Shown here piece after piece: positions 16,422-26,470 of a stretch of 49,840 nt of DNA (position 1 is its first letter; each line of letters begins with the position of its first letter). Both the position numbers and the translations under genes were made by a program. A model generated the notes under the pieces. That model ran no database searches and had not been told where the DNA came from. It saw only the letters and a list, made by a program, of their open reading frames with translations. Source of the stretch: Acidobacteriota bacterium (lineage in GTDB: Bacteria; Acidobacteriota; Terriglobia; Terriglobales; Acidobacteriaceae); NCBI GenBank assembly GCA_021803035.1, contig JAJZME010000045.1, forward strand, positions 1 to 49,840, written 5' to 3'.

Positions 16422-17674
16422 CGGATTGTTCCCTCCTGAGCCAGAGTGTCCGTAGTGGATCCTGCCACAGCGCACAGCCTCTGTTCGAGATGTCCTAAAA
16501 CTCGAGCCGAAGACCACCGCAGGCTCGCGTAGGTACGCGCATTTTCGCCCAGTTCTCGCAGATCCTCGTTCCGCAATTCATGGATTGCAGCCGATAGCGC
16601 CTTGGCATCTTCAGCTTGTACAACTTTTCCAGCGCCGGATTCCTGAGTAATTCGTGCAACTTCGCTGTTTGGATTCACAGAGGCAACAATGGGGCGGCTG
16701 GCCGCAAGATAGGTCACAATCTTCGACGGGAAAGCTACCTCCGAAACCGATTGCTGCTGCGTAACAAGACAGATACCACTCGCGGCGATCAAGCCGCGAA
16801 AATCCGTCTCATCCAGTACTGGAAGAAACCTGGCGTTATGCAGCTTCATTTGGGTGGCCCGTCGTCGGATTCTGTCGCGATCGGTGCCATTGCCGACAAA
16901 CAGGAAGAGCATCGAGTCATCGAGGCTGTTCATAGCGGCCGCGTCAACTATGACATCGAGTCCTTGTTTTACGCCCATATTGCCGCTGTATGTCACGAGA
17001 AACTTGTCATCAAGGCCATACTTCTGTCGAAATGCTAGCGCCTCTTGAGGAGAAATGCCGGTTAGTGAGTCGTCCATGCGAGGCTCGATCAGCTCAACCT
17101 TGTTTTCCGGGATACCTTTCTCGACAATGCGCTGTCGCATGCTGGGAGTCAGCGTGGTCACCAGTCCCGCATGGCGATAAGCCTCTTTCTCCAGCTTGTA
17201 CAGAAGCTTCAATGCCCATGAAGGAAGCATACCGAGATCTGCCGCCGAATCAGGCTGCAAGTCCTCGACATCAAAAACGTAGGGTGTCTTCCACAACCGG
17301 CTCAATAAGATAGCTGGGACAGCGAGCCCCAGCGGCGGAGAAATAACCAGCAATACATCGGGCCGCTTCCGCACTACAGCACGAATCATTGAAGAGGCAA
17401 TAAAACTTGCCTCATGCACAATGCGCTTGAGAGCGGTTACCGGATTAGGAACATAGGCGTAACTGCGGAAAATGCGCACGCCTTTGCGTTCCTCATTGGA
17501 AGCAAGCTTCCCTCTGTACTCTGCAGCGACCTTCCAATTGGGGTAGTATGGAAAGGCTGTACACACTTCCACGCTGTGCCCGGCAGCAGCAAGATGTTCA
17601 GCGCGATAAGTCGTGAAGGCGCCGATGCCAGTAACTTCCGGCCAATAATTGATGCTGAGAATCAAGATTCTCAC
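16418..17674 (-). CDS. WcaI/WbuB-like GT4 glycosyltransferase
   Basis: A 418-residue GT-B enzyme close to the WcaI/WbuB group, which adds fucose or related deoxysugars in colanic acid and O antigens. Features: ILSINYWPEVTGIGAFTTYR at the N terminus, PYYPNWKV, VFDVEDLQPDSAADLGML in the middle, TYSGNMGVKQGLDVIVDAA at the domain junction and FPSKIVTYLAASRPIVAS instead of the usual E-x7-E region, all typical of this subfamily. Start is a GTG at 17674 with GAAAGG 6 bases upstream. It is coupled by ATGA to the secreted protein gene. Together with gmd and fcl it makes fucosyl transfer an attractive but unproven activity. Confidence 0.88.
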   Translation of the reverse strand: MRILILSINYWPEVTGIGAFTTYRAEHLAAAGHSVEVCTAFPYYPNWKVAAEYRGKLASNEERKGVRIFRSYAYVPNPVTALKRIVHEASFIASSMIRAVVRKRPDVLLVISPPLGLAVPAILLSRLWKTPYVFDVEDLQPDSAADLGMLPSWALKLLYKLEKEAYRHAGLVTTLTPSMRQRIVEKGIPENKVELIEPRMDDSLTGISPQEALAFRQKYGLDDKFLVTYSGNMGVKQGLDVIVDAAAMNSLDDSMLFLFVGNGTDRDRIRRRATQMKLHNARFLPVLDETDFRGLIAASGICLVTQQQSVSEVAFPSKIVTYLAASRPIVASVNPNSEVARITQESGAGKVVQAEDAKALSAAIHELRNEDLRELGENARTYASLRWSSARVLGHLEQRLCAVAGSTTDTLAQEGTIR

Positions 17675-17872
17675 AATCGACCTTTCAATAGCGACCTATA
17701 CGGCATACCGCGGTTTGAGGTGCCGCAGAATTGCCCCATCCCACAATGATCACAGGCCATAGAGTTATCCTGAAAGTGTCTTTACACGAACACACGACTT
17801 TAAAGTGGGGGAAACTTCCTCATGCCAATAAATATCCCAGTAAATGGGTATGCATGGCCCGCGAATTTGTTT

Positions 17873-19102
17873 TTAAGCCTTCTTTCGAGCCAGCACGTAC
17901 GGTTTCAGCCATTCACGCACTTGATCTGTGTGCTTTTCAAAAATTTGATAAACAAGCTGCGCGTACAAAAGAATGACTACCAATAGGCCCATGCATAGCA
18001 AACAGTTGTGCCAGCCAGGAACCGCACGCGGCAGATGCAAGGAGGCTTTGAGCAGAATCAGCAGCGGCAAATGCACGAGATATAGAGTGTACGAGCTGCG
18101 AGCTGCACGCTGCGCAATGCGAGCATAGGCAGGGGGCACTGGAGAAATGGCGCAGTGCATTGTTACCCAGATGAGAAGAGCCACCGTGCAACCCAAAACC
18201 AGGTCGCCAGAGAAGGAGTTTAACAGCTTGTCCAGCACCAGCCCACCGCCCAAGAATGCTAACGCCAAAGCTATGGCCGATATGCGCACCCACCGCCTTC
18301 GTGACGGGATCGGGGGCAGAAACGGAATCAACACTCCCGTCAGCCATGGTATGCCAAGCAAAACGATGTCTCGACCTACAAACCATCCCCATGCCAACAA
18401 ACAAAATGCATAGATCATTCGCATCCGCCAGGATCGTCCCCGAGCCAGAAGGAAAACAAGCGGCGGAAAAGCCATGTAGTACCAGAACTCGTTGCTCAAG
18501 CTCCACAGCGAGCCATTCGAGCCAAACGGTGGCGCCGCATGTCCTACCTTGGCAAGAAACGCCGTAGTCTGTAAGAAGAAAGCATTGCCAAGCAATACTG
18601 GCAGAGTCAATGTGGAATGTACATTGGCCGTGAGAGCGTGCATGCCGGAATGACCGCTATAGATGACTGCCGTACCCGGAAGGTGCATTCCGATCCAGTC
18701 CATCGCCCCGCCTAGCAATAATGCAGGAAGCAAAACAATATAGAGGCGAGTCAAGCGCGACAGCAGATATCCGGGCCAGGTCCAGCGCTCCGAATGCACG
18801 GCTTTTATCACGCTGCCACCAACCAGATATCCACTCATGACAAAGAAGACTATGACCCACTGGCGCCCCAAACCTGCTAAAAGATATGCCATGGTAAGGA
18901 TAAAACTGTGATGTGGTAGCGCTCGGTAGTCTACAAAGAAAGCATCGCGCCAGTGATTGAGCAGAACAGAAAACGCCGCAAACCCACGCAACGCATCAAG
19001 ATGGATTGATGGACTACCCGTCGGCGGACCTTGGGATTGAGTCTTTTCGATACTGCCGCGCGCGACGCTTTCGAGTGAGCCAGCAGCCCTTTGGGTCGCC
19101 AA
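17873..19102 (-). CDS. acyltransferase 3 family membrane protein (OafA/YrhL-like)
   Basis: A 409-residue membrane O-acyltransferase that would acetylate a polysaccharide sugar on the outer face of the inner membrane. Diagnostic pieces: IHLDALRGFAAFSVLLNHW at the first helix (conserved Arg and His), WVIVFFVMSGYLVGG, then RLTRLYIVLLPALL and about ten helices in all; SLWSLSNEFWYYMAFP is the usual central loop. The best start is a TTG at 19102 with GGAG 8 bases upstream. Together with the WcaF-like enzyme the locus has both periplasmic and cytosolic acetylation routes. It is separated from its neighbours by 150-200 bp on either side. Confidence 0.88.
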   Translation of the reverse strand: MATQRAAGSLESVARGSIEKTQSQGPPTGSPSIHLDALRGFAAFSVLLNHWRDAFFVDYRALPHHSFILTMAYLLAGLGRQWVIVFFVMSGYLVGGSVIKAVHSERWTWPGYLLSRLTRLYIVLLPALLLGGAMDWIGMHLPGTAVIYSGHSGMHALTANVHSTLTLPVLLGNAFFLQTTAFLAKVGHAAPPFGSNGSLWSLSNEFWYYMAFPPLVFLLARGRSWRMRMIYAFCLLAWGWFVGRDIVLLGIPWLTGVLIPFLPPIPSRRRWVRISAIALALAFLGGGLVLDKLLNSFSGDLVLGCTVALLIWVTMHCAISPVPPAYARIAQRAARSSYTLYLVHLPLLILLKASLHLPRAVPGWHNCLLCMGLLVVILLYAQLVYQIFEKHTDQVREWLKPYVLARKKA

Positions 19103-19255
19103 CGCGAGTTCTCCTTTCTCACGGAAGTACAGGAATAATTGCTTCCATCGTGCCCTGTCACTTACTCAAGGATGAATTCCCTACATCCACCAGAAAGTAA
19201 TTGCCAGACCCATGGAAGCAAATTATCGAACCGCTCCCTGCATAGCTAGAATTGC

Positions 19256-20638
19256 TCAGATTTCTCGCGGACGCGGATTGCCGTGCATCGAACGCAAAAC
19301 GGGAATTCGGGATAGCGCCGGCGCACGGGTCCTGCTGGTCAGCTTAAGCGCAGCCAGCGAAAGTGCCACGAAAATCACCATGAATCCCTGATCGGTTGGT
19401 TGCTCTAATGTACCTAGAAGAAGAGAAACCAGCAATCCCGGCACAAGCAATAAGGCTAATGGTTCATGGTCACGTGCTCGTGAGAGAGCCTTACTTACAA
19501 TAACTAACGCCAAAATATAACGAAACAGCATGAATGCGAGACCAGGGAAGGCTCCGAATTCATTCATCTCGCGATCGGCCTCTGTTTCGCCCGCCACAAA
19601 GGTCTGCGTGCCTCTTAGCAGTGTCTGCATGGCGGCAGAACCGCGCCCCATTCCTATACCAATCCAGTGCTTCGAGAAGTGCGTTTGGCCTATTGTTCCC
19701 GTAAGAGGTTCGATGGCTCGGAGTACAAATGAGTGCTCGAAGCCTCCTTCAGCTGCTGACGCCTGCGTAAAGCGCGTGTGTAGAGTGTGAAGCGCCTGGG
19801 AAAAAACCGGGAGAAGCGAGGCAAGCACATACACTATGAATAGAGGAACAGCAATTCGAAGAGATTTTATAAATTGGGATACTCCAAAGAGCGCGGCTAG
19901 CGTAGCGCAGCAGACAACAGCCGCTAATTCAAAGACCAGCGTTCGTGCGCCGACCACCGGGACGGAAATAATTAACGCCAATGTGCACGCCCAAAGAAGC
20001 CACTTTTTTGCAACCTTATTGTTCGCCAGGCCATAGAAGATGAACGCGGCTGCCAGGGCATTAAAACCAACTGGGCCGCCGACGTAGCTGAAAGTACCCG
20101 AGGCTCTGACATGACCGCCAGCATATAAAATCTGGGAAGCGCCGGCGTATGCACCTATATTCAAGATCGACGAAGGCGGTGCTAAGTATTGTGCGACCTC
20201 TATAACGGTTAACGGCAAAAGTAGCCATAGAGTCCAGAATCCAAACTTGCGCAAGTCTTCGGCGTCGAGATTTTCCCCCATAATAAAGGCAACCGGAAAG
20301 GGAAGTAGATAAGATCGCAATCCATACAGTCCCACAAACCACGGATTATCTCCAACAATGATCTGGACCACGCATAATCCGACAAGTCCAAGAGACAAGA
20401 CCCCAATGACAGCTGACCAGTTGCGTGGCCATTTCTTCGTGCGATAAGCCTCCCAGATGATGAGCAACGCGACTGGATCGCGAACCAGCAGGAGGGGCGC
20501 GGAGAGTTCGGGCAGTATCCATTTACGCAGCGCGCCTTCAAAAATCAATAGCAGAAAATAGAGCCAAAAGAGCTTTTTCAGGCGGGGCAGCTTACCGGTG
20601 GGGTAGCGCGGATTCAGATACCGTCTCATTCTGAGCAT
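19256..20638 (-). CDS. Wzy-like O-antigen/exopolysaccharide polymerase
   Basis: A 460-residue membrane protein with about 11-12 helices, including a soluble N-terminal stretch and a long periplasmic loop at about 275-345 (LHTRFTQASAAEGGFEHSFV to GIGMGRGSAAMQTLL) before the last helices. This layout and the FEGALRKWILPE segment fit the O-antigen polymerase/ligase class, which joins lipid-linked repeats in the periplasm. The start at 20638 has GAGGG close upstream, and an alternative ATG at 20629 makes an ATGA with the stop of the preceding GT4 gene. Wzy proteins diverge strongly, so the call rests on topology and on the flippase and Wza/Wzc genes nearby. Confidence 0.75.
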   Translation of the reverse strand: MLRMRRYLNPRYPTGKLPRLKKLFWLYFLLLIFEGALRKWILPELSAPLLLVRDPVALLIIWEAYRTKKWPRNWSAVIGVLSLGLVGLCVVQIIVGDNPWFVGLYGLRSYLLPFPVAFIMGENLDAEDLRKFGFWTLWLLLPLTVIEVAQYLAPPSSILNIGAYAGASQILYAGGHVRASGTFSYVGGPVGFNALAAAFIFYGLANNKVAKKWLLWACTLALIISVPVVGARTLVFELAAVVCCATLAALFGVSQFIKSLRIAVPLFIVYVLASLLPVFSQALHTLHTRFTQASAAEGGFEHSFVLRAIEPLTGTIGQTHFSKHWIGIGMGRGSAAMQTLLRGTQTFVAGETEADREMNEFGAFPGLAFMLFRYILALVIVSKALSRARDHEPLALLLVPGLLVSLLLGTLEQPTDQGFMVIFVALSLAALKLTSRTRAPALSRIPVLRSMHGNPRPREI

Positions 20639-21882
20639 ACTGCCCTCACTGCCTCTGCCCAGTTATCGCGATAAACGTTCCACGATCTCTCCGCGGCCGT
20701 GGCCTGTGCCTGGTGCGACATTTCAATTAATAGTTCACGGTTGTGGTAAAGAGCGCTCAGATGAGTAGCGATCGCTTCCGCCGAGGAGGTTGGAACGATG
20801 AAGCCCTCGCGCCCGTGGCATATCAAGTCGGCAGCCCCCACATTGGGAGTAATCACAACTGGAAGCCCGGCTGCAAGCGCTTCCGTCACCACCAAACCGA
20901 ATCCTTCCCCAAGCGATGGGAGTACGAGCACATCCGATTGCATCATTACATCCAGGATCTGCTGGTGAGGAACTGTTTCAAACCACTGCCAGCGATTGCA
21001 CGCCTCATCCACACGCGCATTGGTGCCGAAGCGCCTGCCCACGAGAGTGAGCTTGACCTGATCTCCCAAATTTTGTACGGCGTTAAGCAGATAGCCGATC
21101 CCTTTGTGTTGGGACAGCGCGCCTACAAACAGCACCTTCAGCGGCTGGCTCGGATCAAGTGGAAGTCTCTTCCTCTCGCGAACTTCTGGAGCGCCGTAGC
21201 TGATCACACGAATCTTTTCGTCCGGCACTGCGCCCGCGAGAGTTCGCCGAACGTGTTCACTCGGCACAAAAACATAATCAGCAAGGCGCAATTCTTCATC
21301 TTTCCATTCCAAATGACGGCGGGAATCCCTCAAGTTGGGCAGGAGCCCCGCAAATTCAGGATTGCGCGCCGCCTCTTCTGATAAGAGGTTGCGCACCCAA
21401 TACCAATAGCTGCTTGGCTGTTCATAGATGGTAGTAATCCCACGCTTTTTGGCCTCGCGAAATGTTTGCAGCGCACCGCCTTCGTACGCGTAAACGGCAT
21501 GTACGTCGATCCTCTTCAAATGCCGCGCCACGTGGCCGTCAAAGTGGCGATAGATGCCGATCACCGAAAAGGACCGTTCTCCGGAACACAGCAGCTTCCC
21601 GAGAAACGAGGATCTCACGCCCAAACGTACAAGTTCTCTCCATGGAATGCACTTCACCAGTTTCGCGGGAGCCTCAGCGTATGTACGCCTAGCCAACTGG
21701 GCGCGCCACGGCGCAGGCAACAGCCGATTGCATCCTGAAGCTGCATTCCAGGCGACTGTCGTCCAGAACTCCGCCAGCATGCCATGCTCAACAAGACTTC
21801 TGAGAGCATTCCGTACGTTCTGATTACCTGTGGGATGAGCGAGCAGTACTGCTGGCCTGCTGGAGCAGGACGCCTCGGTCAC
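20626..21882 (-). CDS. GT4-family glycosyltransferase
   Basis: A 418-residue GT-B enzyme. The C-terminal half shows VLFVGALSQHKGIGYLLNAV, LVGRRFG, then VLPSLGEGFGLVVTEALAAG with the two glutamates of the GT4 active site, and PVVITPNVGAADLI. The N-terminal acceptor half is less conserved (AVLLAHPTGNQNVRNALRSL). Start is a GTG at 21882 with a GAGAG upstream. Its stop overlaps the start of the Wzy-like gene, so the two are coupled. Sugar specificity cannot be read from the sequence. Confidence 0.9.
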   Translation of the reverse strand: MTEASCSSRPAVLLAHPTGNQNVRNALRSLVEHGMLAEFWTTVAWNAASGCNRLLPAPWRAQLARRTYAEAPAKLVKCIPWRELVRLGVRSSFLGKLLCSGERSFSVIGIYRHFDGHVARHLKRIDVHAVYAYEGGALQTFREAKKRGITTIYEQPSSYWYWVRNLLSEEAARNPEFAGLLPNLRDSRRHLEWKDEELRLADYVFVPSEHVRRTLAGAVPDEKIRVISYGAPEVRERKRLPLDPSQPLKVLFVGALSQHKGIGYLLNAVQNLGDQVKLTLVGRRFGTNARVDEACNRWQWFETVPHQQILDVMMQSDVLVLPSLGEGFGLVVTEALAAGLPVVITPNVGAADLICHGREGFIVPTSSAEAIATHLSALYHNRELLIEMSHQAQATAAERSWNVYRDNWAEAVRAVCSE

Positions 21883-22021
21883 AGGGCGCTCTCTTTAACT
21901 TGACTCACTGTAATCCTTCGGTCAAACACGAAACCCGCCTGCATATTTTACGGAAGTCCACCTTGAGATTCCAGGCTCGCCATTGTACTCCTCGAGCCGC
22001 CAATAATTGCGAAGCTCACTT

Positions 22022-22996
22022 CTATCCAACCAGTCCGTGAAAGGCTTCCACGGAGGCTGGGTTGCCTTCGCCACTTCTCCAAGTTTTCCAAGCGGCTCTT
22101 ACGCCTCGTGCCGATGCGAAAGTCTTTTGCCATGCGCGGTCAACGCCAATCTTTGGGCAATACAGAAGCCCTTTTAAGAAACCGCAGTAGCCATTCTCAA
22201 TCCCCACAAGCAGCGCGTAGGCGAGAAGAAGCACTCGTCCTGTTGGCTGCAAATATTCAAGAAGCGCGAGAGTAAGATTGTGAATTTGATTTTCGTAGGT
22301 CAACGAATTGAAACCATCCCGTTGATCTTCGTCATAACGCTGAGCTGGAAAGTGATCAACAACGATCGACGGGTCATAAGCAAGGCGCTTTCCTTGCGCG
22401 CGCAGCGCCAGACAGAACATCAGCTCACAATGCCATTGCGCGCCAGAACCCCGAAGACGACGGTCAAATCGCAACTTACCGACTGCCTCCATACGGAACG
22501 TCATGTTTACGCCCTTCAAGCTATCCACATTGCGTCTGGGGCCTGTTCCGACATGATGATTCCCGATGGTTCGACCGTACCAGGATACAATTCCGACTAC
22601 CGATGCTTTGCCCTCCAGCCATCGTCCGTTTATGAAGACGTGATCCCGTCCACCCAAACCCGCCAATTCCGGTTCGCACTCGAAGATTTGGACAACCTTT
22701 TTCAACCAGTCCGAAGGTGGAACAGCATCATCGTCGATGAAGGAAATCAAATCTCCGGTGGCGTGGTCTAGCGCCTGATTCATGGCCCGTACCACCCCTG
22801 GACTGTCGACAAGTTGCAACCGCGGCGGCGGATTACCCCAGAACTCATTCACAACCTCGTGCGTCTGAACATCATCTTTGCGTGCGACAACAATGACCTC
22901 GTCTGCGCGACGCTCCTGGCGATACAATGCTTCGAGTACCCGCATTAATTCTTCCGGCCGGCAATAGGAAGGGATCGCAACTGTAAGCTTCATCAT
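22022..22996 (-). CDS. GT2-family glycosyltransferase
   Basis: A 324-residue GT-A enzyme: LTVAIPSYCRPEELMRVLEA at the N terminus, DEVIVVARKDD, and ISFIDDDAVPPSDWL with the metal-binding DDD at about 90-94. GVNMTFRMEAVGKLRFDRR and the later HFPAQRYDEDQRDGF resemble the acceptor region of rhamnosyl/galactosyl-type GT2 enzymes. AGAGGG lies 6 bases before the first of two adjacent ATGs. It is followed by 139 bp and then the GT4 gene on the same strand. One of six transferases that would build the repeat unit. Confidence 0.9.
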   Translation of the reverse strand: MMKLTVAIPSYCRPEELMRVLEALYRQERRADEVIVVARKDDVQTHEVVNEFWGNPPPRLQLVDSPGVVRAMNQALDHATGDLISFIDDDAVPPSDWLKKVVQIFECEPELAGLGGRDHVFINGRWLEGKASVVGIVSWYGRTIGNHHVGTGPRRNVDSLKGVNMTFRMEAVGKLRFDRRLRGSGAQWHCELMFCLALRAQGKRLAYDPSIVVDHFPAQRYDEDQRDGFNSLTYENQIHNLTLALLEYLQPTGRVLLLAYALLVGIENGYCGFLKGLLYCPKIGVDRAWQKTFASARGVRAAWKTWRSGEGNPASVEAFHGLVG

Positions 22997-23250
22997 TTTG
23001 CCCTCTTAGCTGCGATTTCTGACACGCTTCGGTGTTGTTGGCTCGACCCAAGAACGCACGGCAATCTTTCTCGCACAATTTTGGTTGAGCCTTAGCTCCA
23101 CAATGCTGCACTCGGCTGCGTTAATCCGATGGTCTTCCTGAGACACAGACTCAGAAACTCATTCCGGGATTGCCCGCTCCTTGCCTTTAAAAGGCCATTC
23201 AAGAAACACGAGGACAAGGCTGCCAGTATGATTGGAACTGATTCTGATGC

Positions 23251-24192
23251 TTATGGATAATACGCGATTCTAAAAATGGCGATCTGACTCCCGATCAGAA
23301 TGGCATTGCTTAAGGCCTCCTCGGATGCGAGCTTACCAGTGCTGGTGGGTACAAACACAACATCACCATCTTGCAAAGCCACATCTGGCGCCCTTCCTTT
23401 GTAGATTTTGATCATGGAAATGGTTGTGGCCTCTTTCCGTCCATTCTTAAGTGTGCGCACAAGTTGAACATGCCTTAGCGCCGCTGCCTTTCCGCTTCCC
23501 CCCGCGAGCGCGAGAGCCTCTTCGATCGTCAGCGATTGCCGACCGTCGAGGACATACCCGCCGGAACGATGAACATCACCCACCACATAGACAATGCCGG
23601 CCTGAGGAACCATGACCGTGTCGCCCGGCAGGATCTGCACCTGCGGAACTATCGGGTTGGCAGCAAAGGGATTATAGGTCACCGTAACCGGATGTTTTGG
23701 GTCATTCTGGTGCATGATAATCACCTTCGACGCTGCTGTAGGCAGTTCACCGCCGGCGGAAGCAATCACCTCGTTGAGCATGCGAATGCCCAGAGCAGGA
23801 TATATGCCCGGTCTTTTCACCGCGCCACTCACCGTAATGCCCTGCGTCGCATACTCCAGAACTGTGACCGTGGCATACGCAGTCCTGGACTGGAGAATGC
23901 CCGCTTCCACATACCGCTTCGCGATCACCGTCCCCACTTGATCCGCTGTCTCGCCGGCCACCTGCACAGGGCCAAGAACCGGGAGGACAATATCGCCCTT
24001 CGAGTTGACGCGGAATTGGCCCGACAGGTCAGGATCCTCGAACATCCTTACCGCTAGAAGATCTCCGGCGCCAATCTTGAGGACCGGCGCCTTAAACGGA
24101 GCGGATTTGATGGGTTGCTGGGCGTATCCGACAAGTGCCTGCCCCAGAAGAGCCATCGAAAATAAGGCTGCATATGCGCATGTTTTGACCAT
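23251..24192 (-). CDS. Wza-like polysaccharide export outer-membrane protein (SLBB domains)
   Basis: A 313-residue secreted protein. I take the ATG at 24192, just one base after the Wzc-like stop, giving a clean signal peptide (MVKTCAYAALFSMALLGQAL, then VGYAQQ). Residues about 40-130 are the poly-export domain (LKIGAGDLLAVRMFEDPDLS, GDIVLPVLGPVQVAG); two SLBB domains follow (ITVSGAVKRPGIYPAL and VYVVGDVHRSGGYVLDG). Upstream in-frame ATGs (24276, 24219) lie within the Wzc-like gene. No lipobox Cys is present near the cleavage site, unlike E. coli Wza. It should form the periplasmic/outer-membrane channel for polymer export with the Wzc-like protein. Confidence 0.92.
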   Translation of the reverse strand: MVKTCAYAALFSMALLGQALVGYAQQPIKSAPFKAPVLKIGAGDLLAVRMFEDPDLSGQFRVNSKGDIVLPVLGPVQVAGETADQVGTVIAKRYVEAGILQSRTAYATVTVLEYATQGITVSGAVKRPGIYPALGIRMLNEVIASAGGELPTAASKVIIMHQNDPKHPVTVTYNPFAANPIVPQVQILPGDTVMVPQAGIVYVVGDVHRSGGYVLDGRQSLTIEEALALAGGSGKAAALRHVQLVRTLKNGRKEATTISMIKIYKGRAPDVALQDGDVVFVPTSTGKLASEEALSNAILIGSQIAIFRIAYYP

Positions 24193-24193
24193 A

Positions 24194-26470
24194 TCAGTCT
24201 CTTTGTTCCTCCTCTTCATACCCGTACGCCTTGTCCGAGTAGAGTGAGCCGTATCGAGAACCGTATTTATCGCCATACTTGCCGTAGCGATACGTATAGA
24301 AGGTCTCCAATCTCATATTGACGTCGTTTACGACCACGCCCGCCACGGTTGCGTTAATGCGCAAGAGAATGTCGCGCGCGCGAAGAAGCGCCCGTTTGCG
24401 GGTAACTCCGGCGCGAGCCACCAAAACGACGGCGTCCGCAAGCACCGCCGTCGCTTGAGCGTCAGACACGGCGAGCAAAGGCGCGGTATCGAACACAATG
24501 CGGTCGAACTCCTGCATCCATTGCCGCAGCTGCTCTTCCATCCGCTTGGATGACAGCATCTCGGCCGGATTCGGCGGCCGCGGCCCTGCCGGTACAATAC
24601 GTAGCGTCGGCAGTTCCGGCAGCGGAGCAGGCAGATCCCCGGTAGTTCTCTGCTGAGCCAACAGTGAAGTCAGGCCAAAACTCAAATCCGTCATCCCAAG
24701 AGCGTGATGAAGGACTCCTCGCCTTAGATCGGCGTCCACCAGCAGCACCCGTTCGCCTCGCTGGGCAAGTACAATCGCGCAGTTCACGGCAGTCGTCGAT
24801 TTGCCCTCCGCTGGGAAGGCGCTAGTCACGACAATGACGCGCGGCGGATTGTCAATGGAGGAGAGCAACAGAGAACTGCGCAAGCCACGATAGGCCTCGG
24901 CGAAATTCGACTTGGGCTCCAAAAGGGATGTAAGCGCCTGCTTGGCGCCAAAGGTGTCGGGGATCTCTTTTCGTCTGGTGCCATTCTTGTGATCCGCAAC
25001 TTCGAATGCAATATGCGGAATTGCCGCCAGGGATGGCAACATCGAGATGTTTTCGACATCTTCCGACGTCTGCAGTGTATCGTCGATTGATTCAATCAGA
25101 AACGCGAGAACACATCCACAAAGAATACCTCCAATCAGACCAAACACTAGACTCATGGTCTTCTTCGGGGCTACGGGCACGAAAGGAAGATTAGCCTTAT
25201 CGACCACTTCGATGCTCGCTGCCGCCAACCCCGCAGTAACACTCGCTTCCTTGAGCCGCATCTGCAACGTATCGTACAGAGCACGGTTCAATTGCGCCTC
25301 GTGGCGGAGGATTGCGTATTGCGCCACGCCTTCGTTGAGCCGGTAGGCCGCCTCTTCCTGAGCATCCAGACGCTTTCGGAGATTGTTTTCCACGCGCCGT
25401 GCGCCCTTGTATTCGGCTTGCACCTGGAGCTTTGCCAGCACTAACTCCTGGTCAATTTCCCTCTGCACCTTGGCAATTTCGACTCCCAGTTCCTCCATTT
25501 CCGGATAGTTTGGACCAAACTTGGCTGCCAATTCGGCGCGCTGAGTTTCGAGGGTGTTCAGTTGTGCTTGCAGTTTTGCCAGCGCCGGATTGTCGCTCAT
25601 CAGGACCTGAAGATTGGAGTTCAGCGAATCAAACTCCCGCATCTGAGCTTCTTTTAGGATGCGATTGGCTTCGGCATTCTCCAGATCTCCGCTGATCACT
25701 CCCAACGTCTGCAAAGTGAGATTCGAATTTTCGTCCGTCCCGACGATGTTGTGGGCCTTCTGGTATTCAGCAAGCTTGATTTGCGCATCGGCGGCCTGTT
25801 TTTTGAGGGCTCCGAGCCGCTGCTGCAACCATGCCGATACATGCATTGTTCGGTTGTATTTAAGCTGCAAATCTTCGTCCGAGTATGTCTCTATCAGACG
25901 ATTAACAATGTCTCTCGCTAGCTTCGGATTGTGGTTGCGGTAGAGAATCTTCACCAGATTGGTATTTGGAATAATCGTGACACTCAATCCGCCTCGTATA
26001 TAGCCGATCAATGCCGCTCGTTCAGACGGCGTAATCGGCGCAGAGGGCGATGGATCAGCGCTGTTGCCTTTCTTATGATCGCCGTGGCGCAGTAGGCCGA
26101 TCAGATGAAGACTCTCCGCAGTCTTGAAAAGCACCGAATCGCTTTCCAGAATGCCGATCTGTGTATTCAAAGCCACTTCGGGGTCTTGGTAGAAATTCGT
26201 CTCTTGGGCAAGTCCCTGAAATCCGATATTGGGCGGACTGTTCGGCTTGATCTCGACCCGCGCCACACTCTCATATTGCGCTGGAGTTCGAACCACATAG
26301 ACCACCGCCGCTGCTAGAAAGAGAATCGTGACAGTTAGAACAATGAGGCGCCTCTTCATGAGTACACGCCACACGTCGATCAGGGTGAGCCGCTCGCCTG
26401 GGGGATCCATGGTTGCCTGGTTCTGGATGGGCTGGCCGGCTTGCAATTCGGACTGAGGCTCAAAGGACAT
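24194..26470 (-). CDS. Wzc-like chain-length determinant and BY-kinase
   Basis: A 758-residue inner-membrane polysaccharide co-polymerase fused to a bacterial tyrosine kinase. TM1 lies at about 41-60 after a Wzz-type start (LTLIDVWRVLMKRR); a long periplasmic coiled coil follows to about 425, then TM2 near 435-455 (SLVFGLIGGILCGCVLAFL). The kinase has Walker A FPAEGKST (to 559), Walker A' LLVDADLRR (576-584) and Walker B IVFD (658-661). The tail has nine tyrosines between 725 and 751 (YTYRYGKYGDKYGSRYG), the autophosphorylation cluster. GGAG is 7 bases before the ATG. No partner low-molecular-weight phosphatase (Wzb) gene is present in the window. Confidence 0.94.
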   Translation of the reverse strand: MSFEPQSELQAGQPIQNQATMDPPGERLTLIDVWRVLMKRRLIVLTVTILFLAAAVVYVVRTPAQYESVARVEIKPNSPPNIGFQGLAQETNFYQDPEVALNTQIGILESDSVLFKTAESLHLIGLLRHGDHKKGNSADPSPSAPITPSERAALIGYIRGGLSVTIIPNTNLVKILYRNHNPKLARDIVNRLIETYSDEDLQLKYNRTMHVSAWLQQRLGALKKQAADAQIKLAEYQKAHNIVGTDENSNLTLQTLGVISGDLENAEANRILKEAQMREFDSLNSNLQVLMSDNPALAKLQAQLNTLETQRAELAAKFGPNYPEMEELGVEIAKVQREIDQELVLAKLQVQAEYKGARRVENNLRKRLDAQEEAAYRLNEGVAQYAILRHEAQLNRALYDTLQMRLKEASVTAGLAAASIEVVDKANLPFVPVAPKKTMSLVFGLIGGILCGCVLAFLIESIDDTLQTSEDVENISMLPSLAAIPHIAFEVADHKNGTRRKEIPDTFGAKQALTSLLEPKSNFAEAYRGLRSSLLLSSIDNPPRVIVVTSAFPAEGKSTTAVNCAIVLAQRGERVLLVDADLRRGVLHHALGMTDLSFGLTSLLAQQRTTGDLPAPLPELPTLRIVPAGPRPPNPAEMLSSKRMEEQLRQWMQEFDRIVFDTAPLLAVSDAQATAVLADAVVLVARAGVTRKRALLRARDILLRINATVAGVVVNDVNMRLETFYTYRYGKYGDKYGSRYGSLYSDKAYGYEEEEQRD

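Noticed and set aside
23186..23198. GCCTTT-A-AAAGGC palindrome downstream of the Wza-like gene as a terminator
   Set aside because: The stem is only six pairs, mostly A-T, and has no T-run after it; too weak to call.
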